Program-made: the position numbers and the translations under genes
Shown here: positions 23,685 through 37,110 of the stretch, one piece after another
Position numbering within the stretch: position 1 is the first letter of the stretch
How the letters are laid out: each line of letters starts with the position of its first letter
Origin: Chelonoidis abingdonii
Taxonomy: Eukaryota; Chordata; Testudines; Testudinidae
Length of the DNA: 64,000 bases
Assembly (NCBI RefSeq): GCF_003597395.2
Contig: NC_133777.1
Coordinates: forward strand, 58,872,930 to 58,936,929
Direction of reading: 5' to 3'
The notes under the pieces: generated by a model
Seen by the model: the letters and a program-made list of their open reading frames with translations, nothing else
Database searches by the model: none
What the model was told of the DNA's origin: nothing

Positions 23685-24619
23685 AACTTTAACTGTAACA
23701 GTAAAAGCTAAAAAGAAATGTTTGTGTCACTTGAAGAAATTTCTTATCTTTTCTACTGCAGAAAGCAGCATAACAGTGCAGGATACGGAAGTTCCCTTTA
23801 GCTTGAAGAAAGGGACTAGCAATGCAAGCTTCCCTCTTAATACAGCTTTGTAAAATTCTGTTCAACCTTTCACCTTGGTGGAAGGTTAAATGTTATCTTC
23901 ACATGAGCAAATAGGTTTTCATGAACATTTACCAGTCCAGTTACAAATGGTTTGGTTTTTTGCAAGTCTTCTCTAATGTACCTCTGTCTTCAGCTGAAGA
24001 CAGATCTCTCCTGTGATGAGTCGTTCATTCCCTATGCTGACATTTACAAAGCTGCCTGTCAATGATGACTCTTGCAATGTGGACAGCTGTCCTGTAGGAA
24101 CTAGTCTGAGGACTGTTAGCCATTTCAAATAGTCTGTCAGTCATACATCAGATTTTGTATTGACTTTTGGCTTTTTTGGATTGGGTTTGAGCTACTGACT
24201 TCAAACTAAGACTTGTTTTACTATCAAGCAATCTGTATAGTCCTCAATGTAGTTTTGAGTTCAGTAGATTATAATGAGGATTACTGTATGCTTTGCAGAT
24301 GAGACTGTATTTTATTCACAACAGTGATTTATAACATCTTCATGAAAGTGCTGAGGAACTTTTCCACTTAGTCTTGTGAACTATGAAATTGAGTGCCAAT
24401 GTTATAGAAATCTGACCATACTAACTATAAATGTTAATTATTAAAGTCTGAAATCTATTGTAAACTGTTTAGTGATATTAGTTTAACTTCTTTATTCATG
24501 TCTTTAACTCTATATACTGTTGAATAAAATTCCACAGATTTGGGGGTCATCACTTCGGCTGCCGGTTTGTCATGCCATGGAAAATGTCATAGATAGTGAA
24601 ATTTTTCTCTTCGTCTATT

Positions 24620-25020
24620 GCTTTTTTGTGTTTGAGACTCATCTTGCAGCAACATCTCTTGTCCAGTGGGTCTGGGCCTTGCTCCCAGCTCTTTGTTTTG
24701 TGACCCGACGTACCAGGTTACAGAGCTGCTCAGGTCTGGCCAGCCTGCCCCTCTGTTTGGGTTGTGCAACGCATGCTTATAATACCTAGAGCAGGGCACC
24801 ACCTCCACTAATTAAGCTAACTTTCCAGCTCCCACCCCAGGCCTTGCCACTACACAGAGCAGGGATTAGGGTTTTGCGAGCATGGAAGATGGTTCATTCC
24901 ACTTAAGCGGACAAGGAGGGCATTTTTTATAAAAGCAGGGGGCAGTCACAGTAAATATAGTATCCTGTGACTTTTACTAAATTTGCTGTGATCAGTTTTT
25001 TTGATCAAAAAATACCATGA
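24620..25020. repeat. Possible old repeat with GTGACTTTTACT motif
   Basis: A GC-richer block at 24620-24880 is followed by TCCTGTGACTTTTACTAAATTTG and ATACCATGACAAATC. These resemble the right ends of the hAT-like elements at 27240 and 45840. Ends were not found. Confidence 0.3.
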
Positions 25021-25492
25021 CAAATCTGCAGTTCTAGTCATTGCTAATTATTGTTGTGGGGACATATGGTGCGTCCCAGAGAAACTACTGATGTGAGTGT
25101 CACTGTTTAAAGTAGATGAGAACAGTGTTATTAGTATAACTCTAATTTTTAGTGGCAGATAGAGGCCAGATTTTTTAATCTAAATATGTACGTGCACAAT
25201 GCTGCAATTTTTCAGCTGCAGTCACACCTGCATATATGACATTTGCATTGTTTCAGTGAAACTATTTGGGCTAATACTTGTAATATGTTAACATAAGCTT
25301 ATCACACAATTTTCCACATAAAGCAGTTTTTTGGGTGAAGTGTAAGGGTGGGGGAGTGTGTTCACATTTAATTTCTCCTCAAACATCTGGCATACTTCCC
25401 ACTTAATTCACTTATACAATGGTAAGTTGAGTGGTCTGGAAAGGTGGCGGGTAATACCTGTGACAGATGTGATATAGGTACAAAAGTAGGTA

Positions 25493-25891
25493 CAGTAGAA
25501 CCTCAGAGCTCTGAACATAAGAGTTACAAAGTGACTGGTTAGCCACACACTTCATTTGGAACCGGAAGTTTGCAATCAGGCAGCAGCAGAGACCCCCGAA
25601 AAAGCAAATACAGTACAGTACTGTATTAAACGTAAACTACTAAAAAAAAAATAAAATGAAAGCTTAAAAAATTGACGGTAAGGAAACTGTTTCTGTGCTT
25701 GTTTTGTTTACATTAAGATGGTTAAAGCAGCATTTTTCTTCTGCATAGTAAAGTTTCAAAGCTGTATTAAGTCAGTGTTCAGTTGTAAGCTTTTGAAAGA
25801 ACAACCATAACGTTTTGTTCAGATTTACAAACATTTCAGAGTTACAAACAACCTTCATTCCTGAGGTGTTCATAATTCTGTGGCTCTACTG
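25493..25891. mobile_element. Tigger-like (pogo) MITE
   Basis: The left end CAGTAGAACCTCAGAG and the right end, inverted as CAGTAGAGCCACAGAATTAT, are about 24-bp TIRs flanked by TA (25491-25492 and 25892-25893). The interior has paired ACAGTACAGTACTG and TTTCAAAG words. It is 399 bp and non-coding. Confidence 0.75.
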
Positions 25892-25899
25892 TACTACAG

Positions 25900-26718
25900 A
25901 CAGCTGTGCAAACTTCAGACCACCCTGCCAATGGTGATATGAAAAGGACTACTTCTAGGACTACTCTAATCCCTCTGCTGGGATTGCTTACAGAGCGGTC
26001 AGTGATGGTAACTGTGTGGTGTGGCAGGTTTATTTATTAGGAACAGACTGAGTACTAACTCATTTTTCATAGACCACCAAACAGCCATGATGTATCATAA
26101 TATACTCTCTATCAAGAGCTTTACAGATGAATAAACAGAATGGGTGAGATTTTTCATCCTCCGCAAGCCAAGTTAAAGGGCTAGTGTGGCGAAAAAGGGG
26201 CTCTAAAATCTAGATCTGCCCAAGGAGGAATTCTCCCAGCCTGGGAAGTGAGGAAGACAGTCACAGATGTCTTCTCCTTCCATAAATCCTGGGAGAAAAG
26301 AGTGAAGCTGTAGCGTGTAGTGCTGTACTGATGGTGCCCATAGGTAACCAGTGGCTGATCTACTGTAACTTAGTCCCCCAGTTATGTCTGTTACGCATCA
26401 GTAGCTCAGAATTAGGAAGGTGCGAAGGTGGCATGAAGCTATGAGGGAAATAAGGAGTGTGAGGATTAGGATTAACAAAAATGTCGCTTACTGGGGGTTT
26501 ATAAACTTGGTGAAAGTTGTTCATGTGGATGCACACCAAACATAGTTTAACAATGTGATGGTAATATTTGTAGTCATTTTTGATACTTTTCCCTTCTTGC
26601 CTGGTCTTTGAACTTACCCTGCTACTACTTTACCATATTTCACAATCTCTGTAATTAATGCTAGCAAGTTTTCACCTGCTTGGAACAACATTTTGTGACA
26701 CAGAGCAATGTGTCGTAT
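25900..26718. other. Intron sequence, nothing recognised
   Basis: No gene or named repeat was recognised between the Tigger-like element and the hAT element. Confidence 0.4.
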
Positions 26719-26726
26719 CTTATGTT

Positions 26727-27311
26727 CAAGACTGCGTTGTCTGTCACAGAAATCATGGATTCCATGACTTCTGCAGCCACCAGTGCTGGCTCAGGGGCTG
26801 CCCGAGTCAGGCAGCCCCTGGGCCAGCAGCAGCAGTTTGGGTGTGGCGGAGGCTCAGGGCTGGGGTAGGGGGGCGTATTTACCTGGCTCGTCCCCCACCC
26901 CACCTCTAAATGGAGAAGCCGGGGGGGATCCAGGGGCTGCTCGTGCCTGCAGGCCCTGCCCCCAAAGCTCCTACTGGCTGTGCCTCCCAGACAATGGGAA
27001 CTGCACCTACAGAGCCAGGCTTGTGGTGGGAACAGCAGTAGTGCGTGGAGCCCCCTGGCTGGAGCTGTGGGGACACGTGGAGCCTGGTAGGGATCCTGGA
27101 AGCCCTGCCAATTTCCCCCCACCCCAGCACCTGGGGGGTCCCAGGCCACACGCCCCAGAACCTGCGGTGGTCCCCGGGCCTCCGTCCCAAGTTTTAATTA
27201 GGAGTATATAGTAAAAGTCATGGACAGGTCACAGGCTGTGAATTCTTGTTTACTGCCCGTGACCGGTCCATGACTTTTACTAAAAATACCTGTGACTAAA
27301 ATGTAGCCTTA
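26727..27311. mobile_element. hAT-like non-autonomous element with 8-bp TSD
   Basis: The left end CAAGACTGCGTTGTCTGTCA and the right end CCTGTGACTAAAATGTAGCC(TTA) match the ends of the element at 44248-45895. The flanks CTTATGTT (26719-26726) and CTTACATT (27312-27319) form an 8-bp target duplication with two mismatches, as for hAT elements. The GC-rich interior has no transposase. Confidence 0.75.
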
Positions 27312-27564
27312 CTTACATTAAATCCCTTGATCCATCCAATCATCCTCTCTAAAAGAGGGTAGCTATAGTAATATGGCTTTCCTCAGTACTTTGCATGGAT
27401 ATAAATGGTCCATCGAGTATTACTAACTTTATTTTCAATGGATATTCATTAAACGCTGAGTTCTGTGCTTAAGGAATTTAAATGAAAGTTGTGACCTTCT
27501 AGAGGAGGAGATTCCCATGCTGAGAATACCTTATCCTCTGGCCCTGATGTAGGGCAATCTGGTG

Positions 27565-30500
27565 TTCTTTTAGTGATTGTCTATCTGCACAGATTCCATT
27601 TTTGGTGCACATGTGCCGCATGCATGCAAGATCAGATTGTTTTTAACAGTGGTCTGTCTGGAGTTGCACCTTTACCTTTGGAGCGGGCTCAACAGCTACT
27701 CAGTTCTTTCTGTCCACCTGTGAGTGAGAGATGGAGCCCTTTGCAAACTAGATTTTATGTTTAGTTATAGTCATAATTAGTGTAGTTAATAGAGTTGATT
27801 AATGAGGTTTTTGTTGCCTATGGCTTAGACACCCAAACAAACATTGTAGTTGTTTCCTTTTGCCTAAGTTTCCCCTCCTCCTCCCATGCAAGGGTACTTC
27901 AAACATGGTAGACACCAAGCAACCAGTATCTCATTTGACTTTATTGTACACCTCTTAATGATAGGCACTCTCTGTACCTCATGAGGAAAATGTACCAAAG
28001 TGTTGCTATATGTATTGTTCCTTCTTGAAGTGTACACAGAAGGAACTTGAGAGAGGCAAGGCTCAAGCTCCTACTACTTGAGAAGTCTATACAAGTCTCC
28101 ACAGACTTGGAGACCTGAGAATCCTCAGCAGACAGGTCAGTCTCTTCCAGCTAATGCCCTTGTGAGTCATGATTACCACTCCAGGGAAAGGGCTAGGTGT
28201 AGGTTACCCAACAGCATGCAGGAGACACAAGCCACAGCTTTCCTTAGGCTTCTTCTGTCAACAGTCATAATCAGAGCAAGATAGCACCAACAGTTCCTTA
28301 TGATTGTAAGGACCATGCTGCACTCAGTACTGAGTTCCGTGCCCAGAGCCTCAGCATCAGATGCTTCCCTTACAGTACCAGTGTTGGTCACCTCTCTACC
28401 AACTAATGCTTCAATATCTTGGCATCGAACCAGTTTCTTTCAATAGGCTGAAAGTGTTTAAGAGAAGTTTATTGCTAAACTTTCAGCTTCTTGTTTCCCA
28501 TGTTGAGTCTCATTGGTACTAATATCTCCATGCCTTAAACAAGGCATGTCAGATAGGACCGCCTTTTCCCTAGAAACAGTTTACTTTTTCATCTTCCTCA
28601 GCAGAGCAGAGGACTCAAGCAGGGGAAGAGTCTCTGTTTTCCCTGGGGGGCATTGCAGTGGGAGTCTGGGAGTGAATCCAGAGTTGTCCCCCCTTCCACC
28701 CGCTTGGGGTATTAACAAAGAGATATAAGGAGCACTTTAGTTGGTCTTCCCCACATTATATGGTTATTCTTGGTTCCCTTGGGGTATAAAACTCTGCTCC
28801 AGCAAGTCACCATCCTTATTTGTATTGAGGGTCACATCTCATTCACTTGTGAGCCAGATTCAGATTCCCAGACTTCTCAGCTAATTCATCTGCAGCTGTT
28901 GGCTCAAGAGAAGGACAGTGGGGATGATCATTACTCTCCTGAGCTGGAATACCCTGCACCTCTTGCTATATCCTTTTCTTTCCCCAGAGAAGCCTTCAGT
29001 CCTGCATCATAGCCTCTGTTTGAGTTCAAGGTCTGTCAAGACTTAATGAAAAGGATGGCAGAAATATTGGATGTTACCTTAGGAGAAGTAGCATAAACCC
29101 CTGGGTATCCTTAATACAGCAACATCAGGAAGGCTATGTATTCACATAAATCAGGAATTACACGAACCTGCCAAGGCAATTCTAGCCACTTGCAGGGGCC
29201 CTGACTGGAAGTATCAGGTCCCAGCTAAAGGCTCAAGTACTCTTAACCAGCATTCTGCCCGTGACTCCTTGACAGTACAAGCAGCCTAAGGGAAGGCAAA
29301 GCAGCAAGGTCTCCCAGACTCCACCCTTGACAATCAGGATTCTAAAAATCTAGACCTTTTTGGCTGGAAGGTCTGTTCATTTGAAAGCCTACAAAGGAGG
29401 ATAGCATACTGCCAAGCAGTATTCTTTAAGTACCCCCTCAGGTCCCTTTTCAGAGACTCCTATCATGAGACTGTTAAAGCAAGAGTTAAGACTCCCTTTT
29501 ACAACTGAGGGCAGTGCAGAAATTGCCCTTAGAGTTCAGGGACAAAAGTTTTCATTCCCACTACTTAATCCCAAAGAAAGGAGATTGGAGACCCATCCTT
29601 GGTCTTTGACATCTGTCATTTCAAATTCCACATAGTTAACTTAGCTTCTACCATTCCTTCTTTGGGTCCTGAGCCTATTTTGTTCTGTTATGACCGCAGC
29701 AACTGTCGCCTTAGTACTTCTGCCTGATCCTAGTCTCCTACAATAGAGGCCAGATTCTGCATCCAGACTCAACACTACACCTGATCGCCTGGATGCTGGC
29801 TGGCTGAAGTTCACAGAGAAACTGTTGAACCTGGAGTTCAAAACATTTTGCTTCAGAGCAGGAAATCTTTGTTTAACCAGACGTACAAGGCCAAATAGAA
29901 AGGTTTTCTATTTGGGCAGCTCAGCTTTTGCCATTGACCGCTCCAGTTGCAATAATACTGGACTATTTGCTATCCTTGCAGCAATCTGGACTATCAATGA
30001 GCTCAAAATCTATCAAGCAGTAATATCTGCAAATCATCATCCTATCCAGGGCAAACTCTATTTTGTCACCTTATAGTGATAAAATTTCTGAAAGAGTTTC
30101 TTGGGTTTTCTACCAGTTAGGGAGCCTCTTCCTTCCTGGTACCTTAATACAGTACTAACTGGATTGTTGGGGTTCTCCCCACCTTTGAACCCATGACAAT
30201 CTGCATCCTTTGACACCTAGCAAGGGAAACAGCATTTCTGGTGACCATAATATCAGCTTAGGAGCAGTTAGGCCCTCACTCCCAGTCCTTTGTAAATGGT
30301 CTTTCTACCAGGACAGTTACCCTTAGATCTCACCTGAAGTTCCTGCGTTTGGTGGCTTCAGAATTCCATACAAATTAGTCCGTTCACCTCCCAGTTTTTT
30401 TTCCCATGCTTCATTCTAACCCCAGGGGAATTGAAGCATCACACATTAGACATAATGAGAGCATTATCTTTTTTATTTAGGTAGGCTTGGTTCTAAAAAT

Positions 30501-31140
30501 TTGTCCTTGGCATTTGCTTCTATGACCCAAGGTTGTCCTGTATCCACTTGGAGGTTATTTTGAAGTGGGTTTCTGTACATCGATTTTTTTATCGATAAGT
30601 CAAGAAAGATTCCACCTGGGCATATTGGAGTTTATTCCACTAGAACACACGCATCCTCTGTTTCCTGTTTGGATAATAGACCTATGCCTGGGATATATAG
30701 AGCAGCTACACAGAACTCGATCTACAACTGACTATTCCATAGTGCAGGTTTCCAGATCAGATGATGGTGTTAGTAAGGCTGTCCTGCAATAACTATTCAA
30801 ATAGAACTCTTTGTACTTCTCTCCAAGCAACTAAACAGGTATTTGATAGTCGCCACACATGAAATCTCTGTGCAGTCGAAGAATGTTTACCTTCTAGTAA
30901 CTGATTCTTCAAGAGGTCTTGTCCCCACAGGTTCCATGACTCAAATGCCTTCCCTGCTAATTTGAAACCCTGTGCCAATGGGATTCCGTACTGGCGAGGG
31001 AACTGAGTGACACTTGAGCCTACTCCACTCTTTATGCCCTTGGCTATAAGCGCGGGTGGTAAGAGCACCTCGGACACAGGCAGGGTTCCAATGGATACTG
31101 CTATTCAAAAAGATTCCAGTCTTGTGTGCATGGGCCAGAG
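27565..31140 (+). mobile_element. Old DIRS retrotransposon copy (gag, RT start, recombinase)
   Basis: Frameshifted translation shows a gag-like region at about 28020-29500, including MKRMAEILDVTLGEV at about 29045 and EPAKAI at about 29170. The very start of RT lies near 29540-29640. A large deletion then removes RT and RNase H. A tyrosine recombinase follows at about 29835-30790: an arm-binding segment (LLQSRKSLF, later ILDYLL), then FLVTIISA followed by a stop where the first catalytic Arg is expected, then PPGHIGVYSTRT with His replaced by Tyr, then RAATQ. The tail runs to about 31140. It is the most decayed of the copies. Confidence 0.65.
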
Positions 31141-31141
31141 T

Positions 31142-31655
31142 GGAATCTGTCAACAGTACATTTGAAAGAACCACACTTACTGTAAGGAAAGCAGGGTGGA
31201 TAAAAATCAGTGATTTAAAAAAAAAATTGCATTTTTTATAAAAGGTTTTTTCCTCAAAAAGCATATCTTAATTAAAATTATAGCTCAAAGATATCTCATC
31301 ATGGAATAGGGATTATACATTCTAATTCTATAGTATGAGACAATATATTCATGTAATGTTTAAGAAAAGTTTTGTAAATTAGTTCCAATAGTTTATGGAT
31401 TAGGGACCCAATTTTATGCAGTTCCAGGGGCTTCTGTATAGATTATTTAGGTTAATCTTTCTATCTATCGAATGGGACTCAGTGCTCAGTCTAGAAGATA
31501 CCATCAGAGACGCTTCGTTTTGCAGTTCTCAAACTGTGGATTTGTCTCTCCAGAGATAACGTTTTTAAATAAATAAATATAGTGAGGTGAGATAACAGAC
31601 TTCAACCTTATTGTCCCTCTTCAAATTTGTGTACACAGTCAATCCCTTACCTCCC
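31142..31655. other. AT-rich spacer between two DIRS copies
   Basis: No coding region or named repeat was recognised. The sequence contains short A/T runs. Confidence 0.35.
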
Positions 31656-31659
31656 TTTA

Positions 31660-32332
31660 AAAGTTTGTTGTGTGGCAGACTGGATGAAGGGCCTTCCAGT
31701 CTCCTCCCAGCGCACCTTGTCCTGGATCACATCATACATTCGTGCATGCTATGACTTGGCTGGTGTCCCGCCTGCGCACCTCTACTGCTCACTCCACGTG
31801 GGCGCAAGCTTCATCCTCTGCTTTCCTGGTGCATGTGCCCATTCAGGAGATATGTAGGGCAGCAACTTGGTCATCGGTGCATACCTTCGCTGCCTACTAT
31901 GCGATAGTGCAGCAGTCTAGAGGTAATACTGCATGTAGTTCAGCAGTCCTTCACTCTGCCACATCTCACTCCGACCCCACTGCCTAGGTAAGGCTTGGGA
32001 GTCACCTAATTGGAATCGATATGAGCAAGCACTTGAAGAAGAAAAGAGGGTTTACTCACCTTTGTAACTGTTGTTTTTTGAGATGTGTTGCTCATATCCA
32101 TTCCAAAACCACCCTCTCTCCCCTCTGTCGGAGTAGCTGGCAAGAAGGAACTGAGGGGGCGCTGGGTTGGCCGGGGGAGCGCCTCAGCCGACCCACTGAG
32201 TGTTGCTAGGATAAAAATCTTCTGATGATCGTGCATACGGCACGCACGCATACCTAATTGGAATGGATATGAGCAACACATCTCGAAGAACAACAGTTAC
32301 AAAGGTGAGTGAGTAACTGTCTTTTATGCAAG
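31660..32332 (+). mobile_element. DIRS 3' end: recombinase C-terminus plus terminal unit
   Basis: About 31670-31987 encodes the C-terminal part of a tyrosine recombinase, with one frame change near 31745. It has GLPVSSQRTLSW, then TAHSTWAQASS, then ICRAATWSSVHTFAAYY with the nucleophilic Tyr kept. The Arg of the H-x-x-R motif is Trp (TGG at 31799-31801). The facing inverted arms and spacer follow at 32050-32330, as at 39250-39545. Everything 5' of the recombinase C-terminus is missing. Confidence 0.75.
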
Positions 32333-32384
32333 AACTGCTAAGGCTGATTATTTTTGCTGTTTTATCACAAAATAGCCACTGGGT

Positions 32385-33005
32385 CAGAGATCGACTTTAA
32401 GCATTAAGTACCACGGAAAAGGATGTGGGGGTTATGGGTGGATCACAAATTAAATGAGTCAACAGTGTAATACTGTTGCAAAAAAGCAAACATCATTCTG
32501 GGATGAATCTCATTGGAGCTGCAGTGTTGCAAGCAAGACGAGAAGTAATTCTTCCACTCTATTCAGCACTGATAAGGCTTCTGGAGTACTGTGTCCAGTT
32601 CTGGGCATTACACTTCAGGAATGATGTGGACAAATAGAGAAAGTCCAGAGGAGAGCAATGAAAATGATAAGAGTTAGAAAACATGACCAAAGAGGAAAGA
32701 TAGAAAAAATTGTTTTAGTCTAAAGAAGTGAAGACTAAGGGGGGACATAAATCTTTCAGTATGTAAAAGTTTTTTTATAATGAGGAGGGTGACAATTTGT
32801 TTTCCATATTCACTGAAGACAGCACAAGAAGTTATGGGCATAAATTGCAGCAAGAGAGACTTAGATTGTTAGGAAGAACTTCCTAACTGTAAAGATAGTT
32901 AAGCATTGGAAGAAATTACCTACAGAAGTTGTGGAATCTGTTGGAGTTTAAGAACAGGTTAGACAAACAACTGTCACAAATGGACTAGAATAGAGGCAGT
33001 ACAGG
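32385..33005 (+). mobile_element. CR1 3' fragment
   Basis: The plus-strand sequence contains eroded CR1 C-terminal motifs (GKDVGVMGGSQI-like start, YCVQFWALHFRN near 32590, VQRRAMKMIR near 32645) and a tail with TTAAGAACAGGTTAGACAAAC, as in the CR1 at 2880-5953. There are numerous frameshifts. Confidence 0.7.
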
Positions 33006-33990
33006 TAACATACCAATCTTCTCCCCCACCTGCTGGAAAAGAAGTACTGAAAATTTTGACAAAGGGCTGTCCCAGGACCTGACTTCAGGGTTCCAGTTTC
33101 TATGCTGGACACCTATTGTCTGAAATATGATAAATATGAAATAGTTTCTCCTGTCTCTGCTGGAACAGAGAAGAGCATTCTTTGTTTCTCACTCACTCCA
33201 GAGTGAGTTGACTGTTATGAAAGTCGGTGGAAATTCTGCTCCTTTACTTCACCTCAGTCCCTTGGGTGCTGCTCTGGTGAGATGTCTGTTGTTCTCCCTT
33301 TTTTTTTTTTGCTGCTGGGGGTGGATGAGAGGATGTTTTCTACTACCTCCAGCAGTCACCATTGATTTTGCTCCATTTCACTGCTCCCCACATGGTCATG
33401 AATAAACAAGGAAAACTAACGCTGGTAACTCTCTCTCTCTCTCTCTCTGATCAGCAGAGGCATTGGGATAGTCTTGTTTTAAGATTGCGGAAAACAATAC
33501 ATCATTGATTTACCTTCAGTTCATTTTTGGAACTGTTAACATATAGAAGTATTTTTTAACAGAGTCTAGGTTCTGCAGAAGTGAAATTGCTTGCCCAGGA
33601 AGACTCTTGTCCTCATGTTTCACTTCTGTTGGTCTTCCTTAAATAACTCAAGTCTTGTTTTTCTTGGGGAAAAAAGGTGACTCATCTGAAGTTTGCTTGG
33701 GGGAAAAAGTACTTAATCTCTATTTGTAAGCATACCATTATGCTACCTAGGATACAAATGGATTCCTTGTAAATTCACTACATGATGAAGTCTCAAATTC
33801 TTGAAGGTTGATGATTTCCTTCACTGATACATTTTTAATCTGTTCAAATTTCACTCTACAATAGTAGACCAGATACAAGCTAGAGATTTTCTAGTCTTGA
33901 AGTCCTGTGTAAGGAAATGTCATGCTCGTGCATGAACTAAATGTTGGGTCAAGGAGAGTTAATACTTGATACGGACATACTCTAGACTAG
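33006..33990. other. Intron stretch with simple repeats
   Basis: A (CT)n tract lies at about 33427-33450 and a T-run at about 33298-33310. Nothing else was recognised. Confidence 0.5.
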
Positions 33991-33994
33991 AGCA

Positions 33995-34397
33995 GTGGTT
34001 CTCAGCCAGGAATATGTGTACCCCTGAGGGTACTCAGAGGTCTTCCAGAGTTACATCAGCTCATCTAGATATTTGCCTAGTTTTACAACAGGCTCCACGA
34101 AGAACACTAATGAAGTCAGTACAAACTAAAATTTCATAAACAGTGATTTGTTTATACTGCTCTGAATACTATAAACTTAAATGTAAGTGCACTATTTATA
34201 TTCCAACTGATTTATTTTATTATTATATGGTAAAATGAGAATGTAAGCTTTTTTTGGTAATAGTGTGCTGTGACACTTTTGTATTTTTATGTCTGATTTT
34301 GTAAGTTTTTAAGTGAGGTGAAACTTGGAGGTACACAAGACAAATCAGACTCTTGAAAGGGGTTCAGTAGTCTGGAAAGGTTGAGTGCCATTGCTTT
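33995..34397. mobile_element. hAT MITE, TIR CAGTGGTTCTCAGCC
   Basis: The left end CAGTGGTTCTCAGCCAGG pairs with TGGAAAGGTTGAGTGCCATTG at the right. Internal TGTGTACCCCTGAGGGTAC is near the left and GAGGTACACAAGACAAATC near the right, a layout common to reptile hAT elements. Flanks GACTAGAG and CTTTAGAG are a weak 8-bp match. Confidence 0.65.
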
Positions 34398-34748
34398 AGA
34401 GACTGGATGATGAGTAGAATGAAATTCTTTCAATTTTGGATTGTCTTTGACTCGCATACTAAAGATGTCTGACTGGGAGTATTTTAGAGAGACTAGATTT
34501 GATAGAAACATCATCTGACCTTTACTCAAAGCAAGTATTTGGTTTAAATACTGAATATGTTTTCGAAGGGATAGTCTGGTGTGGCAGCTTACCTTAAAAT
34601 AATAATTTTACTTGAATAATTTGTATTTATTTTGTGATTTATTTACCCAAAAGTTTAATCTGAATTACAGCTGTCTTTCAGTGAATTCCTGATTTATTTA
34701 TTTTTTTTGGTTCAACTTCACAAATAGGCTGATTGAGGTATAAGAATG

Positions 34749-35829
34749 TGTGACCTGTGGGGGGCCAGCTGTGGTCATTCAATTAGAGTGAACTGCAAAG
34801 ATTGGGGCGGACAGTCCCCATAAATCAGGTGGATATTCCAATGCTTAGATTTACCAATTCAACACAAATCAGCTTCTTTATTACTTTACTGGTTATTCAG
34901 AAGTCCAAAACAACACAGTTCCCTTAAAGCAACTCAGCCTCTGGCCTCCATCCAGGTACCCAAGTTAAATATGATGCAGTTTCCTGTGACTCTTATTTCA
35001 TCATATAAAAGAAAAGGTTCCACTAGTCCCAAAGGATCGGACGCGTTACCTCTCAGGTTATTGAATAGTCCAGATCTTACCCAAATACAGCTGCAGCAAA
35101 TTCTTATTAACTACACTAAAATTTATTAAAACACAGGAGAGAGAGAGCATGGTTAAAAGATCGATATACATATAGACACGAGTTCTTTGAGGTTCAGATT
35201 TGTAGCAAAGATGGTAACTATTTCTGAAAGAATTCTTTGCAACCAGAAAGCTCAATAGGTTATAGTCCAATGTCCAAGTATGATATTCAGGGCATACCAG
35301 CATATCTGGGATCTCAGTCTTGTGACTCAAACTTCCCTCTATGAAGCTTAAGCAGATCTAAGATGATCAGGACCCAAGAGTCTTTTTATACAGTGTTCTA
35401 GCATCCACTTGACCACAGCATCCTGGTTAAACAATAGGCTTTTGATGTAACCTTTTGCTTTCTAAACACCATCAGTAATTACTTACACAAATTAACACAG
35501 GGCAATTTATCCATTAGGCAGTCTAGTGGAAACTTCAAAGAGACACATAAGCAATGACATTATTTTACCCAAGATTCATCTAAATATTAATATTCCCTTT
35601 TGATCTCCGAATCAATCGTTACAGTGACAGGAACTGTCTGTTTACAGGTAGCATATAAGAGACGCACAGTTAGTATTCTAACAAAATAGGTTTGCATTTC
35701 AAAGTTCTGGCCTGTTTAGCACAAATGGCCGTAGTTGTCATTCACATACCTTTCTAACATGACTTTTAAAGGTAGGCTTTGGGTCATTCAGCCTGCAAGC
35801 TGTTTAACCCTTTCTAGCCATCCGTCACA
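34749..35829 (-). repeat. Probable solo ERV LTR
   Basis: The stretch is bounded by TGTGACCTGTGG at the left and CCATCCGTCACA at the right. On minus it begins TGTGACGGATGG and ends CCACAGGTCACA. It is about 1.08 kb with no internal retroviral genes. A clean target duplication was not seen, so this rests on ends and composition. Confidence 0.5.
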
Positions 35830-36118
35830 GAGGGTTGTAGATTGCCTTAGGTCATACTATGAGGCAGTGGCTCTTCCTTGTTTTCAGCCATTATTTGTAA
35901 CTATTGGACCATACTGAGTTGAACTGACATAAATTACATGATGCAAATGCTAGTTTTACAATGCAAAACTTTCTTAATGAAACATAGAACCAGAGTCGTC
36001 ATGAATTCCTGAGGCTTACTGCTTGTTAAAGAATCTTTCCGGTAAAAGTTTTTTGTGCATTGTCAGTGTTGTCCAAAGACTTCCTGCCAGAACATGCCCT
36101 CTGGGTGGGGGGACCAAG

Positions 36119-36270
36119 GTCAGGGCTACACTAACAAGTTAGGCTGATCAGCTACATTACTCAGGGGTGTAAAAAAACAAACAAACAACTATACACCTCC
36201 CCCTAAATCACACCCTTGAGCAAGGTAGTTAAGCTGATGTAACCCATGATGTAGACCACGCTAGATCAAC
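36119..36270. mobile_element. Small MITE remnant
   Basis: The left end TCAGGGCTACACTAACAAG and the right end GATGTAGACCACGC are imperfect inverted ends. The interior has TTAGGCTGATCAGC and TTAAGCTGATGTAAC words. Confidence 0.4.
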
Positions 36271-36321
36271 AGCAGATCCGTCCCCCCCCTTTTCCAACCG
36301 TCTTTTGTTTTTCCTCCCGGC

Positions 36322-37110
36322 ATGGTCCCAGCTAACATTGGACCGCTGGGTCTTACGCACGTTGGAACTTGGTTACCATCTGCAATTTGTTTCAAGCCCT
36401 CGTCCCTCTTCAAGGACCCCTCTCACGAGCAACTCCTCCTGCAGGAGGTACAAGCGCTCCTCGTCAAAGGAGCCATAGAGGAGGTTCCCAAGAGCAAGCG
36501 GGGCAAGGGGTTTTATTCCCACTATTTCCTGATCCCCGAAGCCAAGGGAGGTCTCAGGCCTATCCTCAACTGTGGGAACTCAACAGATACCTGGTAAAAT
36601 TGAAGTTCCGTATGGTGTCCTTGGGGATCATTATCCCATCCCTGGATCCTGGAGACTGGTACGCCGCCCTCAACATACAAGATGCCTACTTCCATATAGC
36701 CATCTTCCCACCCCACAGGAGGTTCCTTCGGTTCATGGTCAACCACCGACACTTTCAATTTGTGGTCCTCCCGTTCAGCCTCTCTACAGCCCCGAGAATG
36801 TTCACCAAGCGTATGGCTGTAGTCGTTGCCCACTTTCGCCGCAGTCGCATACATGTATTTCCATACCTCGACGACTGGCTTATCCGGGGATCCTCAGAGG
36901 CGCAAGTCCTCAGCCACGTCCGCATTGTCAAGAGCCTTTTCTTGAGCCTAGGCCTAATGCTCAATGTGGAAAAGTCAACACTAATCACCACTCAGAAGAT
37001 AGAGTTTATTGGCGCCATCCTGGACTCCACTCTGGCCAAAGCCGCTCTTCCGCTATCGAGGTTCCAAACCATGACGGACATCATACGAAGGGGCAGCGCC
37101 CTTGACCTCA
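36322..37110 (+). pseudogene. DIRS reverse transcriptase domain
   Basis: The N-terminal part (PSHEQLLLQEVQ, then KGFYSHYFLIPEAKGGLRPIL) is in one frame to about 36575. A frameshift leads into the palm: WYAALNIQDAYFHI (the first catalytic Asp is in QDAYF), then PFSLSTAPRMFTK. The YLDDW catalytic box is at 36864-36878, followed by LNVEKSTL and EFIGAILDS. The active-site acidic residues are therefore intact although the frame is broken. Confidence 0.8.

Noticed and set aside
26661..27211. 142- and 162-codon frames
   Set aside because: They lie inside an hAT-like non-autonomous element; no known domain.
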